Positions 55,619-64,000 of a stretch of DNA of 64,000 bases are shown here, one piece after another. The stretch is from Desmonostoc muscorum FACHB-395 (GTDB taxonomy: Bacteria; Cyanobacteriota; Cyanobacteriia; Cyanobacteriales; Nostocaceae). Within the stretch, counting starts at the first letter, position 1. Each line of letters begins with the position of its first letter. Location: contig NZ_JACJSF010000015.1 of NCBI RefSeq assembly GCF_014698035.1, positions 1-64,000 on the forward strand, written 5' to 3'. Below the pieces are notes generated by a model. That model was not told the origin of the DNA. It ran no database searches and worked only from the letters and a program-made list of their open reading frames with translations. Made by a program: the position numbers and the translations under genes.

Positions 55619-56215
55619 CTATGCCCCATGCCCAATCCCTTCGATGAGAAGATTCATTGTGCGGCGCATATATGCTTCTACTGGCTCGGTTGTGGGTTTA
55701 AAGATCAGTGCATAATATAGTGACCCACTCACCAGGTCGATAATTAAGTCTACGTCTGCATCCTTGTGTATTTCACCTCTAGATTGGGCACGCTCAAGTA
55801 CTTTAGAGAATGCTTCACGTCGAAGTTTTGTATATTTTGTCCAGTAAACCTCTGCAAACTGAGGATTGCTAGACGCTGTACTAATTATCAAAGCGAGTGT
55901 TTGACGACCAAGGGGACTATCTATCTTTTTGGCGGCATTTTTGATCAAAATATCCATGTCTCCCCAAAAGCTGCTAGTATCGGGGATCGCTAAATCATCT
56001 CTCAAACTTTCTATCGCGTCTGCAACTAGTTCTTCTTTGGAAGTGTAACGCCGATAGATGGTCGTTTTACCAACTCCAGCACGAGAAGCGATCGCTTCTA
56101 TACTCATGCTCTGATATCCTACCTCTGCAAGCAAATCTAAGGTCGCTTGCAGAATCGCTTGGTCGGCGTGGATGCTACGTGGTCGTCCAGAAGGGCTGTT
56201 GATTTGGTTACTCAT
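55619..56215 (-). CDS. TetR-family transcriptional repressor
   Basis: A 198-residue protein. DNA-binding domain (about 14-60) with ILQATLDLLAEVGYQSMSIE and AIASRAGVGKTTIYRRYTSKEELV; ligand-binding C-terminal domain of the TetR_C type with LILIISTASSNPQFAE and YALIFKPTTEPVEAYMRRTM. It is divergent from the DHA2 exporter gene, so it probably represses it; a palindrome at 56535-56553 suits its operator. Confidence 0.92.
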   Translation of the reverse strand: MSNQINSPSGRPRSIHADQAILQATLDLLAEVGYQSMSIEAIASRAGVGKTTIYRRYTSKEELVADAIESLRDDLAIPDTSSFWGDMDILIKNAAKKIDSPLGRQTLALIISTASSNPQFAEVYWTKYTKLRREAFSKVLERAQSRGEIHKDADVDLIIDLVSGSLYYALIFKPTTEPVEAYMRRTMNLLIEGIGHGA

Positions 56216-56517
56216 AAAAATATCATCCCCAAGAAATATCTTCTTGGCAATTTGCTTCTACCTTTGGGCATAGAACGTACCATCTGGGAAACGAAGAAGC
56301 CCTACTACCCTGTTACGCAAATAAGATTGCACATCAACTGGTGAGGTTGTCCTTTGTCCTTGGTAAACACTTTTGACTAATGACTAATGACGGTCTACAC
56401 GGAAAATATTGCAATATGTAGGCGCATTCGCTTACCCAGTTTTCATGCACGAGAACAGCAAAAGTGACTATCCATCTTTAGCATAAGTATTTCTGCCGCT
56501 TTTCGTTGAAGTCTCCC

Positions 56518-56553
56518 TTGACCATTTTCATATGATACGTTACCGTAGCGTAT
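56518..56553 (+). promoter_or_regulatory. Probable exporter promoter with an overlapping TetR operator
   Basis: ATACGTTACCGTAGCGTAT at 56535-56553 is an imperfect palindrome (16 of 19 positions symmetrical). TTGACC (56518-56523) is followed after 17 bp by TACCGT, a plausible -35/-10 pair, and the palindrome covers the -10. Binding by the adjacent TetR protein would block transcription. A second palindrome, ATATTGCAATAT, lies at 56406-56417. Confidence 0.5.
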
Positions 56554-56594
56554 ATATAAGATATTTAATTTTTGCTTTGGGAATCGCTCTGACA

Positions 56595-58184
56595 ATGGCT
56601 ACCAACATTAAACGTTCTAGTTTTGATCAATTTGGTTATGTCCACGGGCCATTGAAGTGGGCGATCGCTTTAACAGCTTCTCTGGGTGCAATTTTAGAAG
56701 TAATTGATACTAGTATTGTTAACGTTGCTCTGACGGATATGCAAGCTAGTTTGGGTGCAACTGTCAGTGAGGTAGGTTGGGTAGTAACTGGATATGCGAT
56801 CGCAAATGTCGTCTTAATTCCCTTATCTGCATGGCTGGGAGATTACTTTGGACGCAAAACCTACTTTATTTTTTCGTTGATTGGCTTTACCATTGCCTCG
56901 GTTTTATGCGGGTTAGCATTCAATTTACCGATGCTGGTTCTTTCCCGAATTCTTCAAGGTTTATGTGGTGGCGGGTTGCTAGCTAAAGCCCAAGCAATTT
57001 TGTTTGAGACTTTTCCACCTGCTGAACAGGGTTTGGCACAGGCAGTTTTTGGAGTAGGTGTAATTGCTGGCCCAGCTATCGGCCCGACTTTAGGAGGATT
57101 CTTGGTAGATGGTTTGGGCTGGCGGTGGATTTTCTTTGTTAATATTCCCTTCGGGATCGTTGCAGTAGCAATGTCCTTCATGTTTTTGCCCAAAGACAAA
57201 GACAAAAGCGAGACACAAAGCCAATCCGTCGATTGGTTCGGCATTGGGTTTTTGATTATTGCGATCGGCTGTCTGCAAACTTTGTTAGAAGAAGGAGAGA
57301 AAGAAGACTGGTTTTCCTCCGGTTTCATCACCACGTTAGCGATCGCCAGTATTATCGGATTAGGGCTATTTATTTGGTACGAGTTGAAAATAGCGCATCC
57401 TGCCGTTGATTTGAGAGTTTTGCGTCACCGTTCTTTAGCTGCGGGAAGCGTTCTCTCAGCAGTGGTGGGTATGGGGCTTTATGGCACACTCTTTGCTGTG
57501 CCGATATTTGCTCAAAGTGTACTGCACTTTACGGCAACGCAGACAGGACTATTGTTAGCGCCTGGTGCTTTAGCGTCTGCGATCGTTATGGTTCTATTAG
57601 GCAAGCTGTCCAGTAAAATTGATGCCCGATTTTTAATTGCAATGGGCGCTGTCGGATCATCTGGAGTTATGTTTCAACTAGCAGCAATTACCCCACAAAC
57701 TGGCACAGATGATTTATTTTGGCCATTGGTATGGCGTGGGGCTTTTACTGTGTTGATGTTTCTGCCTTTGAGTTTGGCAGTTTTAGGCCCGCTACCCAAA
57801 CAAGATGTTTCTGCTGGGTCTGGTTTCTATAACCTGACTCGACAACTAGGTGGCAGTATCGGCATTGCCCTACTTACCACTCTGCTTGACCGAAGACAAA
57901 CTTTTCATCGAGCTATCTTGTTAGCAAAACTTAGCCCTTATGACCCAGAAACCAATCAACGTCTAGATTTGCTCAATGGGGCACTTCAAAGCCAAGGCAT
58001 GGATGCGGCAACAGCACAACAACAAGCACTAGCTTTATTAAGTCAAACAGTAAATACTCAAGCTGCTGTTTTATCTTACGCAGATTGCTTTCGAGTGGTA
58101 GGGATCGGGTTCCTTTGCTCATTACCCCTATTACTATTCTTGGGTAAAGGCGGTGCCGGAGCGAAAGCACCAATCAGTCATTAG
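56595..58184 (+). CDS. DHA2-family multidrug exporter (EmrB/QacA-like MFS)
   Basis: A roughly 529-residue membrane protein with 14 predicted helices. LGAILEVIDTSIVNVALTDM is helix 1 with the DHA2 D-motif (DxxxVNVALP-like), WVVTGYAIANVVLIPLSAWLGDYFGRKTYF contains motif A, and GVIAGPAIGPTLGGFLVD motif C. Homologues expel lipophilic drugs using the proton gradient. I chose 56595 because the operator and promoter cover an upstream ATG (56532). Paired with the divergent TetR gene. Physiological substrate unknown. Confidence 0.9.
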   Translation: MATNIKRSSFDQFGYVHGPLKWAIALTASLGAILEVIDTSIVNVALTDMQASLGATVSEVGWVVTGYAIANVVLIPLSAWLGDYFGRKTYFIFSLIGFTIASVLCGLAFNLPMLVLSRILQGLCGGGLLAKAQAILFETFPPAEQGLAQAVFGVGVIAGPAIGPTLGGFLVDGLGWRWIFFVNIPFGIVAVAMSFMFLPKDKDKSETQSQSVDWFGIGFLIIAIGCLQTLLEEGEKEDWFSSGFITTLAIASIIGLGLFIWYELKIAHPAVDLRVLRHRSLAAGSVLSAVVGMGLYGTLFAVPIFAQSVLHFTATQTGLLLAPGALASAIVMVLLGKLSSKIDARFLIAMGAVGSSGVMFQLAAITPQTGTDDLFWPLVWRGAFTVLMFLPLSLAVLGPLPKQDVSAGSGFYNLTRQLGGSIGIALLTTLLDRRQTFHRAILLAKLSPYDPETNQRLDLLNGALQSQGMDAATAQQQALALLSQTVNTQAAVLSYADCFRVVGIGFLCSLPLLLFLGKGGAGAKAPISH

Positions 58185-58297
58185 ACGGATACCAATTTTA
58201 AGCTCTCTGATGTAAAACTATGTAAAAACACGGCTTAAAAATCCTTCTGAGCCGAAAATCACAGAAAAAAAATTAATATACACTGATAAATTTAGAT

Positions 58298-58330
58298 AAA
58301 AAATAAAAATCCCACTCAGTTTTGAGCAGG
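58298..58330 (-). terminator. Intrinsic terminator of the 34-residue peptide gene
   Basis: On the minus strand CCTGCTCA-AAAC-TGAGTGGG forms an 8-bp stem (two G-T pairs) followed by ATTTTTATTTTT. It lies 40 bp past the stop codon of the small gene at 58371-58475. Confidence 0.65.
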
Positions 58331-58370
58331 ACTATGTGAAGTCTTATTGCTAAAATTAGAAATTTCAATC

Positions 58371-58475
58371 TTAGAAAAAGTTCATTATTGTAATAACGCC
58401 AACACTGGTTAACATCATTAAAGCGCCCATAATTATAGATTGGCCTAATGGATTGCTGAATTTTGAATCGTTCAT
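58371..58475 (-). CDS. Small single-pass membrane peptide, 34 residues
   Basis: Starting at the ATG at 58475, the frame reads a polar N-terminus MNDSKFSNPLGQS, then a hydrophobic segment IIMGALMMLTSVGVITIM, then NFF and TAA. That is one membrane helix with a short hydrophilic tail, like small photosystem or cytochrome subunits in size, though it matches none I know (not PsbM, PsbX, Psb30, PsaM, PetN, PetM or HLIP). AAAGGA lies about 12 bp upstream, a good promoter about 40 bp above the ATG and a terminator just below. The complete unit is the reason to think it is a gene. Confidence 0.55.
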   Translation of the reverse strand: MNDSKFSNPLGQSIIMGALMMLTSVGVITIMNFF

Positions 58476-58522
58476 TTAAGTAAAAATCCTTTTTTTAATA
58501 GTTCCTTAACCATATCAAAATC

Positions 58523-58551
58523 AGTATAAATATCTATAAAAGCGCTGTAAA
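58523..58551 (-). promoter_or_regulatory. Strong sigma-70-type promoter of the small peptide gene
   Basis: On the minus strand TTTACA, a 17-bp spacer and TATACT are at the classical spacing, differing from consensus at one -35 and one -10 base. The predicted start site near 58516 gives an untranslated leader of about 40 nt to the ATG at 58475. Confidence 0.65.
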
Positions 58552-58777
58552 ACTTAAAATCCCGTAAATTTTCTTAACAAAAAATTAATTTACAACTTAA
58601 GTATCGGTTTTTACTTATGAGGAGTTAGTCTTCTAGTCTCCCCCACTTCTTATTCTCCAGTTCCAAAATGTAGTAATTTCCGAACAGAATAAATACCTGA
58701 ACTCCGAGCGGAATATGCGCCTTTATGGAGTAAAATAAATCTTAATCAAGGTAGAAATATTTGAATAGAAGATTATC
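58552..58777. other. Gap between the small gene's promoter and cysH
   Basis: AT-rich; a TAGTCTTCTAGTC stretch near 58630 but no gene. The cysH ATG at 58778 has no clear ribosome site other than AAGGTAG about 25 bp upstream. Confidence 0.45.
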
Positions 58778-59503
58778 ATGACAGTCTCTACGGCATCTAG
58801 AAACCAAGCGATCGCTTTTGACTTAGAAAAATTAAATCAGCAATTTGAAACTGCCACTCCTAAAGAGATACTGGCATGGTCTATAGAAAATATCCCAACG
58901 GGATTGGTGCAAACCAGCGCCTTTAACGTGGATGACATGATAATTACCCATATTCTTTACAGTGAACTGAAGCATCCCGTTCCTGTAATCTTTCTCGACA
59001 CCTTGCACCACTTCCCTGAAAGCCTAGAATTAGTTGCCAAAGCCAAAGAAATTTACAACCTGGACTTACAAACTTTCAAAACTCCAGACGTAGAAACCCG
59101 TGAAGCCTTTGAAGCCAAATATGGCGACAAACTTTGGGATACGGATATTGCTAAATTCCACCACATTACAAAAATTGAACCACTGTTACGGGGTCTAGAC
59201 GAACTCAACAGCGTGGCTTGGATTACCGGTCGCCGTCGTGACCAAGCAGTAACCCGTGCGAATATGCCCATATTTGAATTTGATGGTAAAGGTCGGCTGA
59301 AAGTAAATCCCATTGCTACCTGGACACGCCAAGATAGCTGGGTTTACGTGGCTGAACACGGAGTCATCTACAACCCACTCCATGACAAAGGTTATCCCAG
59401 CATCGGCGACCAACCTATCACCACCAAAGTAGGCGAAGGTGAAGACGAACGCGCCGGACGTTGGCGGGGAAGTGATAAAACAGAATGTGGAATTCATATT
59501 TAG
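58778..59503 (+). CDS. cysH: Phosphoadenylyl-sulfate (PAPS) reductase
   Basis: A 241-residue enzyme that reduces activated sulfate to sulfite, using thioredoxin. The P-loop-like segment TSAFNVDDMIITHIL, VIFLDTLHHFPES, SVAWITGRRRDQAVTR and the ending KTECGIHI with the single catalytic Cys are all present. The CC...CxxC Fe-S motif of APS reductases is absent, so PAPS, not APS, is the expected substrate. TrxA is 5 kb away. Confidence 0.93.
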   Translation: MTVSTASRNQAIAFDLEKLNQQFETATPKEILAWSIENIPTGLVQTSAFNVDDMIITHILYSELKHPVPVIFLDTLHHFPESLELVAKAKEIYNLDLQTFKTPDVETREAFEAKYGDKLWDTDIAKFHHITKIEPLLRGLDELNSVAWITGRRRDQAVTRANMPIFEFDGKGRLKVNPIATWTRQDSWVYVAEHGVIYNPLHDKGYPSIGDQPITTKVGEGEDERAGRWRGSDKTECGIHI

Positions 59504-59578
59504 TTATTAGTCATTGGTCATTTGTCATTTGTCATTAGTATTAGACAAAGGATAAATGACTAAGGATGAAAGACAAAT
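59504..59578. repeat. TGTCATT repeats between cysH and the SbcD-like gene
   Basis: TTAGTCATTGGTCATTTGTCATT followed by complementary GACAAAGGATAAATGAC units, again able to form a hairpin at the end of cysH. Confidence 0.7.
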
Positions 59579-60832
59579 ATGATTAAAATCCTCCATCTTT
59601 CCGACATCCACATGGGAAGCGGCTTCTCCCACGGACGAATTAATCCTGCGACTGGATTAAATACACGATTGGAGGATTTTGTCAATACCTTATCTATATG
59701 TATTGACCGAGCGCTGACAGATGCTGTTGATATGGTGATATTTGGTGGCGATGCTTTCCCGGATGCTACACCCCCGCCTTATGTACAACAAGCTTTTGCC
59801 AGCCAATTTCGCCGTCTTATGGATGCCAATATTCCAACAGTATTGTTGGTAGGCAACCACGACCAACACTCCCAAGGACAGGGAGGAGCGAGTTTAAATA
59901 TTTACCGCACTTTGGGAGTGCCAGGATTTGTTGTTGGTGATACATTAACTACTCACTGCATCGAAACCCGCAATGGGAAAGTGCAAGTAATTACCCTCCC
60001 TTGGTTGACTCGTTCTACCCTGATGACTCGCCAAGAGACAGAAGGTTCGTCTTTGGCGGAAGTCAACGAACTGTTAACGGAACGCCTGCGAGTTGTTATG
60101 GAAGGGGAAATTCGCCGTCTTGACCCCGATGTGCCAACAGTGCTTTTAGCTCATTTGATGGCTGACAATGCTAGCTTGGGGGCAGAACGCTTTTTGGCAG
60201 TAGGTAAAGGCTTTACTCTACCCCTATCTTTGCTGACGCGACCTTGTTTTGATTATGTAGCGTTGGGACACGTCCACCGCCACCAGAACCTCAATAAATC
60301 CAACAACCCGCCGGTGATTTATCCGGGAAGTATTGAGCGGGTTGATTTTAGTGAAGAAAAAGAAGACAAAGGCTATGTAATGCTGGAACTTGAGCGGGGG
60401 AGCGCTGAATGGGAATTTTGCCCCTTAACAGTTCGGACTTTCCGCACCATTGAGGTGGATATCTCGAAAGCAGATGAGCCGCAAGCAGTATTAATGAAAG
60501 CGATCGCTAAGTATGATATTCAAGATGCTGTAGTACGGCTAATTTATAAACTCCGCTCCGAACAGATGGATTTAATTGACAGTTCCTCTCTACATACTGC
60601 TTTAAGTCCCGCTCATACCTACACCATTCAAGCAGAATTAGTAAGTCAACTAGCCAGACCCCGCATTCCTGAATTGAGCGCAAGTAGCAGCATCGACCCA
60701 ATGGAAGCCTTGAAAACTTACTTGAACAACCGCGAAGACCTCAAAGACATAGCAACATCAATGCTAGATGCTGCACAGAAGTTGCTAGCGGATGATGTGG
60801 AAATCTGGCTAGAAGCAGCAACTAGCGAGTAG
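59579..60832 (+). CDS. SbcD/Mre11-like DNA repair exonuclease
   Basis: A 417-residue metallophosphoesterase: LHLSDIHMGS (motif I), VIFGGDAF (II), LLVGNHDQHSQG (III), LLAHLMAD (IV) and VALGHVHRHQNL (V), plus the C-terminal capping domain (about 270-417). It should be the nuclease half of an SbcCD/Rad50-Mre11-type complex. No SbcC gene is adjacent, which is usual in Nostoc. Exact cleavage not determined by sequence. Confidence 0.87.
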   Translation: MIKILHLSDIHMGSGFSHGRINPATGLNTRLEDFVNTLSICIDRALTDAVDMVIFGGDAFPDATPPPYVQQAFASQFRRLMDANIPTVLLVGNHDQHSQGQGGASLNIYRTLGVPGFVVGDTLTTHCIETRNGKVQVITLPWLTRSTLMTRQETEGSSLAEVNELLTERLRVVMEGEIRRLDPDVPTVLLAHLMADNASLGAERFLAVGKGFTLPLSLLTRPCFDYVALGHVHRHQNLNKSNNPPVIYPGSIERVDFSEEKEDKGYVMLELERGSAEWEFCPLTVRTFRTIEVDISKADEPQAVLMKAIAKYDIQDAVVRLIYKLRSEQMDLIDSSSLHTALSPAHTYTIQAELVSQLARPRIPELSASSSIDPMEALKTYLNNREDLKDIATSMLDAAQKLLADDVEIWLEAATSE

Positions 60833-61218
60833 GATAGATGCCAACTATATTAAATACAGTTTGTAGAGACGGGAAATTTAGGGTCATCTGGAAAACCCAC
60901 GAAAAAACTAACTCCCTTTCCGACACGGGAAGGGGGAAATTTCAAAGTATCTCCTTAAAGGAAAGAGATTTTCCAGATAACCTAAATGGGGTTCTTCTAC
61001 AAGGTGCTAGAACCCTTTGATGAATTTTCCCATACAGGTTAGGATAATCCATCAATTAAAGGAAAAACTTCAAACCCGCTTAATCGCGCTGTAACACGAA
61101 AGTCACCCAAATTTATATTTTTGGGCAGATTATTGAGGAGTTTGCTACTCTACTATCAACTATTGTTTTTCTTCTAGCTAGAGGAAATTTTTGACTTAGT
61201 AAAAAAAGTTATCGAGCC
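60833..61218. repeat. Nested palindromic repeat after the SbcD-like gene
   Basis: ATCTGGAAAA (60886-60895) pairs with TTTTCCAGAT (60969-60978), and inside them CCCTTTCC pairs with GGGAAGGG. A 60-codon frame at 60838-61020 spans this and is rejected. The rest holds no gene. Confidence 0.5.
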
Positions 61219-61788
61219 TTGAATAAGCTACTCTTTACAGGTAAATCTTTTCGTTTTATGGCTTTTGTCTTACCACTAATTATCTGGTGGGGATACAAAG
61301 AAGTACAAAACCAATTTGTACAGCCGCAAGCAGTTGTAGTGTTGGGTGGTTCAACGAGACGTTTAGAGCGAGAGAAGTTTACGGCCGAATTTGTCCGCCA
61401 GCATCCAAATATACCAATTTGGATTACTGGGGGTAGTCCACCTAGATTCACCCAACGAGTCTTTACCAAAGCTGGTGTTGATCCCAAGCGTTTACACCTG
61501 GATTATGAAGCCGTAGATACAGTTACTAATTTTACTACGTTAGTAGATGATTTGCAAGCTCGTGGTATCAAGAGCGTTTATTTAATTACTTCAGACTTCC
61601 ACATGCGCCGGGCTTGTGTCATCGGCGAAATTATTTTGGGTAGTCGAGGTATTTATTTAAAACCAGTGCCTGTCCCTTCAGAAAAACCCCCTGAATCTAT
61701 CGAAAAATCTATCCGCGATGGAGCCAGAGCCATACTTTGGATAGCAACTGGTTACACTGGTGTGGATGCAGCTAAAAATAAACGGTAA
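61219..61788 (+). CDS. YdcF/DUF218-family protein
   Basis: A 189-residue protein with one N-terminal membrane helix (FRFMAFVLPLIIWWGYK), then the DUF218 core: AVVVLGGSTRRLEREKFTAE, PNIPIWITGGSPP, and VYLITSDFHMRRACVIGEII with the conserved SxFHxxRA pattern. Members act in envelope sugar or vancomycin-related physiology, but no activity is firmly known. The start is a TTG at 61219 or the ATG at 61258, which would shorten the helix. Confidence 0.82.
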   Translation: MNKLLFTGKSFRFMAFVLPLIIWWGYKEVQNQFVQPQAVVVLGGSTRRLEREKFTAEFVRQHPNIPIWITGGSPPRFTQRVFTKAGVDPKRLHLDYEAVDTVTNFTTLVDDLQARGIKSVYLITSDFHMRRACVIGEIILGSRGIYLKPVPVPSEKPPESIEKSIRDGARAILWIATGYTGVDAAKNKR

Positions 61789-62125
61789 ATCATCAGTGAT
61801 AATTTGCATCATCTTGATGTAACTCAAGATAGGTAAATTAAGAGCATTAATACCAATAATCGTGATAATAACTAAGTAATAATAGACACATGAAAGCACA
61901 GCGATCACAAAACTAGCGCAACATTAACCCTCAAACAACACAATAGAAAAACCAATTAACTGTTTTTGCTCATTTGGTTGCTTAGTTAATACTTTGCGTC
62001 CATCAAAGTTTTGAGTGGTAACTTGCGTAAATGGAATTTATCTGTGTAGCTCAGGGAAAAAAACGCCCCAACTTATCTCACAATTTGATACCCTAGCTTA
62101 AACAGATTTGAATAAAAGTTAAAGC
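61789..62125. other. Gap before guaB3, nothing recognised
   Basis: About 340 bp, AT-rich, with stops in all frames inspected. It should contain the guaB3 promoter; no clear box is visible. Confidence 0.45.
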
Positions 62126-63289
62126 GTGGAAATTCAACTTGGGCGGGGAAAAACAGCTCGCAGAGCTTACGGAATAGATGAAATTGCTCTAGTTCCTGGT
62201 AACAGAACACTAGATCCTAGTTTGGCAGATACTAAGTGGCGTATTGGCAATATTGAGCGAGAAATTCCGATAATTGCCAGTGCAATGGATGGCGTAGTAG
62301 ATGTTCGTATGGCTGTACGTTTGTCACAGTTGGGAGCATTAGGTGTCCTCAATTTAGAGGGGATTCACACTCGCTACGTTGACCCAGAGCCAATATTAGA
62401 TCGGATTGCCTCTGTGGGGAAAGATGAATTTGTTGCCCTGATGCAAGAACTCTATGCCGAACCAATAAAGCCGGAATTAATTGAAAAACGTATTCAGGAA
62501 ATTAAAGAACAAGGTGGCATTGCGGCGGTAAGCGCAACTCCAGCCGGTGCAAGTAAATACGGTGAGGCGGTAGCAAAAGCTGGGGCCGATTTATTTTTTG
62601 TTCAAGCTACAGTAGTCTCTACTGCACATCTGTCACCAGAGTCTATAATACCACTTGATTTAGCAGAATTTTGCCGTTCTATGCCCATCCCTGTGGTGTT
62701 AGGGAATTGCGTGACTTACGATGTGACGTTGAATTTATTGAAAGCTGGGGCGGCTGGCGTACTAGTGGGAATTGGCCCTGGTGCTGCTTGTACATCCCGT
62801 GGGGTATTGGGTGTGGGTGTGCCACAGGCAACTGCGATCGCAGATTGTGCAGCAGCACGAGATGATTACTACAAGGAAACTGGCAACTATATTCCCATTA
62901 TCGCTGATGGCGGTTTAATCACCGGTGGCGACATTTGTAAATGCATCGCCTGCGGTGCTGATGGTGTGATGATTGGTTCCCCCTTTGCCAGAGCCGCAGA
63001 AGCCCCAGGACGAGGTTATCATTGGGGTATGGCGACTCCTAGCCCGGTGTTGCCTCGTGGCACCCGCATTCGCGTTGCTACCACCGGTAGCCTAGAGCAA
63101 ATACTCATTGGCCCCGCCGGACTAGATGATGGCACTCACAATCTTTTAGGAGCCTTAAAAACGAGCATGGGCACTTTAGGAGCCAAAAATATTAAAGAAA
63201 TGCAGCAAGTGGAAGTTGTGATTGCGCCTTCTCTATTAACCGAGGGTAAAGTTTACCAAAAAGCTCAACAATTAGGTATGGGGAAATAA
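62126..63289 (+). CDS. guaB3: GuaB3-type IMP dehydrogenase-related protein
   Basis: A 387-residue TIM-barrel protein from a GTG at 62126. It opens [20 protein letters not shown], lacks the CBS pair of GuaB and keeps the barrel loops: [36 protein letters not shown] (catalytic Cys), [26 protein letters not shown]. It matches the GuaB3 family of cyanobacteria and actinobacteria. Recent work shows IMPDH activity for cyanobacterial GuaB3. It sits upstream of yfr1 and trxA, the conserved cyanobacterial arrangement. Confidence 0.93.
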   Translation: MEIQLGRGKTARRAYGIDEIALVPGNRTLDPSLADTKWRIGNIEREIPIIASAMDGVVDVRMAVRLSQLGALGVLNLEGIHTRYVDPEPILDRIASVGKDEFVALMQELYAEPIKPELIEKRIQEIKEQGGIAAVSATPAGASKYGEAVAKAGADLFFVQATVVSTAHLSPESIIPLDLAEFCRSMPIPVVLGNCVTYDVTLNLLKAGAAGVLVGIGPGAACTSRGVLGVGVPQATAIADCAAARDDYYKETGNYIPIIADGGLITGGDICKCIACGADGVMIGSPFARAAEAPGRGYHWGMATPSPVLPRGTRIRVATTGSLEQILIGPAGLDDGTHNLLGALKTSMGTLGAKNIKEMQQVEVVIAPSLLTEGKVYQKAQQLGMGK

Positions 63290-63304
63290 AATTGGGTTAT
63301 GGGG

Positions 63305-63380
63305 CAGGGGGACAAGAAGTGAGAACTTGAAACAAGTCTTTCCCCTTGTCCCCAATTCTCCTTGTCCCCAAGTCCTCTTC
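63305..63380. repeat. GGGGACAAG/CTTGTCCCC repeats after guaB3
   Basis: GGGGCAGGGGGACAAG is followed by TTTCCCCTTGTCCCCAATTCTCCTTG in complementary sense. Part of the same repeat family as at 12090, 19250 and 55560. Confidence 0.7.
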
Positions 63381-63457
63381 CCAATTCCCACTCCCAAATT
63401 CTTCAATAAATTTTTCCAGCCCCCTAAACAATTGCTGGAAAAATCCGATATGTCGCC

Positions 63458-63463
63458 TACAAT
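63458..63463 (+). promoter_or_regulatory. -10 box of yfr1
   Basis: TACAAT lies 7-8 bp before the first base of the Yfr1 hairpin, the usual distance for a start site at about 63471. A weaker TTGCTG or TGGAAA lies 16-20 bp upstream. Confidence 0.6.
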
Positions 63464-63470
63464 AGAGATA

Positions 63471-63539
63471 GCGGAGACGAATGTTTCCGTTCACTCCTCA
63501 CACCACACTCCGCCCGGACTACTGTTCGGGCGGTTCCTT
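63471..63539 (+). ncRNA. yfr1: Small regulatory RNA Yfr1
   Basis: The 69-nt sequence has the two hairpins and unpaired motif that define Yfr1. First hairpin: CGGAGAC-GAAT-GTTTCCG. Then the single-stranded ACTCCTCACACCACAC, whose ACUCCUCACACC core is invariant across cyanobacteria. Then terminator hairpin CCGCCCG...CGGGCGG followed by TTCCTT. It lies between guaB3 and trxA, its known place. Yfr1 represses outer-membrane protein mRNAs and aids growth under stress in cyanobacteria studied. An 86-codon frame overlaps it and is not a gene. Confidence 0.92.
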
Positions 63540-63659
63540 ATGTTTGTAAATAAATTCGAGAGCTTCTTTGCAAATGTACATCCTTAGACTCCCAAGCTGA
63601 TGTTTTTGCTATGGTAGAATTTTCACCAAGTTCAGATATTATTGGCGAAGGTTTTAGGC

Positions 63660-63983
63660 ATGTCAACAGCCGCACAAGTTACCGATTCTAGTTTCAAGCA
63701 AGAAGTACTCGACAGCGATGTACCCGTTTTAGTTGACTTTTGGGCACCCTGGTGCGGACCATGCCGTATGGTAGCTCCTGTTGTCGATGAAATCTCCGAA
63801 CAGTACAAAGGTCAAATCAAGGTCGTCAAAGTCAACACGGATGAAAATCCTCAAGTTGCTAGTCAGTACGGCATCCGCAGTATTCCTACATTAATGATTT
63901 TTAAAGATGGACAAAAAGTAGATATGGTGGTAGGTGCTGTACCTAAAAGTACATTAGCTTCCACTCTAGAAAAGTATCTTTGA
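63660..63983 (+). CDS. trxA: Thioredoxin, m-type
   Basis: A 107-residue protein with WCGPC in [18 protein letters not shown] and the cis-Pro in [10 protein letters not shown], typical of m-type thioredoxin. Start chosen at ATG 63660 (MSTAAQV); a TTG at 63642 extends it by 6 residues without support. It reduces target disulfides and is the electron donor for PAPS reductase, among others. Downstream of yfr1 as in most cyanobacteria. Confidence 0.95.
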   Translation: MSTAAQVTDSSFKQEVLDSDVPVLVDFWAPWCGPCRMVAPVVDEISEQYKGQIKVVKVNTDENPQVASQYGIRSIPTLMIFKDGQKVDMVVGAVPKSTLASTLEKYL

Positions 63984-64000
63984 AACTCAATTGGTAACAA

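Noticed and set aside
55508..55720. Overlapping open frames with Leu-Val-Pro repeats
   Set aside because: They read through CTTGTCCCC tandem repeats and overlap the TetR gene.
60838..61020. 60-codon open frame after the SbcD-like gene
   Set aside because: It spans a nested palindromic repeat and has no protein-like pattern.
63327..63587. 86-codon open frame between guaB3 and trxA
   Set aside because: It overlaps the Yfr1 RNA and GGGGACAAG repeats; the RNA explains the conservation.

Overview
The window comes from a filamentous, heterocyst-forming cyanobacterium, most likely Nostoc. The evidence is the dense scatter of the HIP1 octamer (GCGATCGC), heptanucleotide short tandem repeats (GGTCATT, GGGACAA and GAATTCT types) in many gaps, a chlororespiratory ndhAIGE block, a complete mycosporine-like amino acid (MAA) cluster, hormogonium-type chemotaxis and polysaccharide genes, and the cyanobacterial small RNA Yfr1 between guaB3 and trxA.

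Layout. 1-51: the first codons of an IS630-type transposase cut by the window edge. 0.2-8.7 kb: a chemotaxis-like operon on the minus strand (PatA-like regulator, CheY, CheW, methyl-accepting protein, CheA hybrid kinase) of the hmp/pil type that controls gliding; a four-helix-bundle gene is inserted in it. 9.5-18 kb: HAD phosphatase, a repetitive secreted Arg/Glu protein, a repeat-rich gap with a possible TA-flanked mobile element, tRNA-Leu(UAG), alr, an HNH endonuclease, a DHH phosphoesterase, a DUF29 protein, and a toxin-antitoxin pair whose toxin is broken by a TGA codon. 17.5-23.5 kb: sixA, gltA, ndhA-I-G-E, nadK. 23.9-32.8 kb: GNAT acyltransferase, GT-C glycosyltransferase, DUF4079 protein, cobU, and a GT2-GT2-acyltransferase module resembling hormogonium polysaccharide genes. 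33.6-42.3 kb: a hybrid histidine kinase, then an accessory metabolic group (MDR oxidoreductase, Asp/Asn-hydroxylase-like dioxygenase, hydantoinase-like amidohydrolase, bicupin, alpha/beta-hydrolase-fold protein without a normal triad). 42.3-43.9 kb: a protealysin-like M4 protease with its emfourin-type inhibitor. 45.9-50.7 kb: mysA-mysB-mysC, with mysD convergent. 51.4-56.2 kb: CNNM/CBS membrane protein, RelA/SpoT, a PatD-like protein, a TetR repressor. 56.6-64 kb: DHA2 exporter, a 34-residue membrane peptide gene with its own promoter and terminator, cysH, an SbcD-like nuclease, a YdcF-like protein, guaB3, yfr1, trxA.

How the genes work together. MysA, MysB, MysC and MysD give a full route from sedoheptulose 7-phosphate to disubstituted imino-MAAs such as shinorine or porphyra-334. 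The chemotaxis operon and the polysaccharide module are both of kinds used for hormogonium motility. NdhA, I, G and E are membrane-arm and connecting subunits of NDH-1. The strongest candidates for something undescribed are the 37-42.3 kb gene group and the small peptide unit at 58.3-58.55 kb. Function calls rest on reading motifs by eye; no database search was run.
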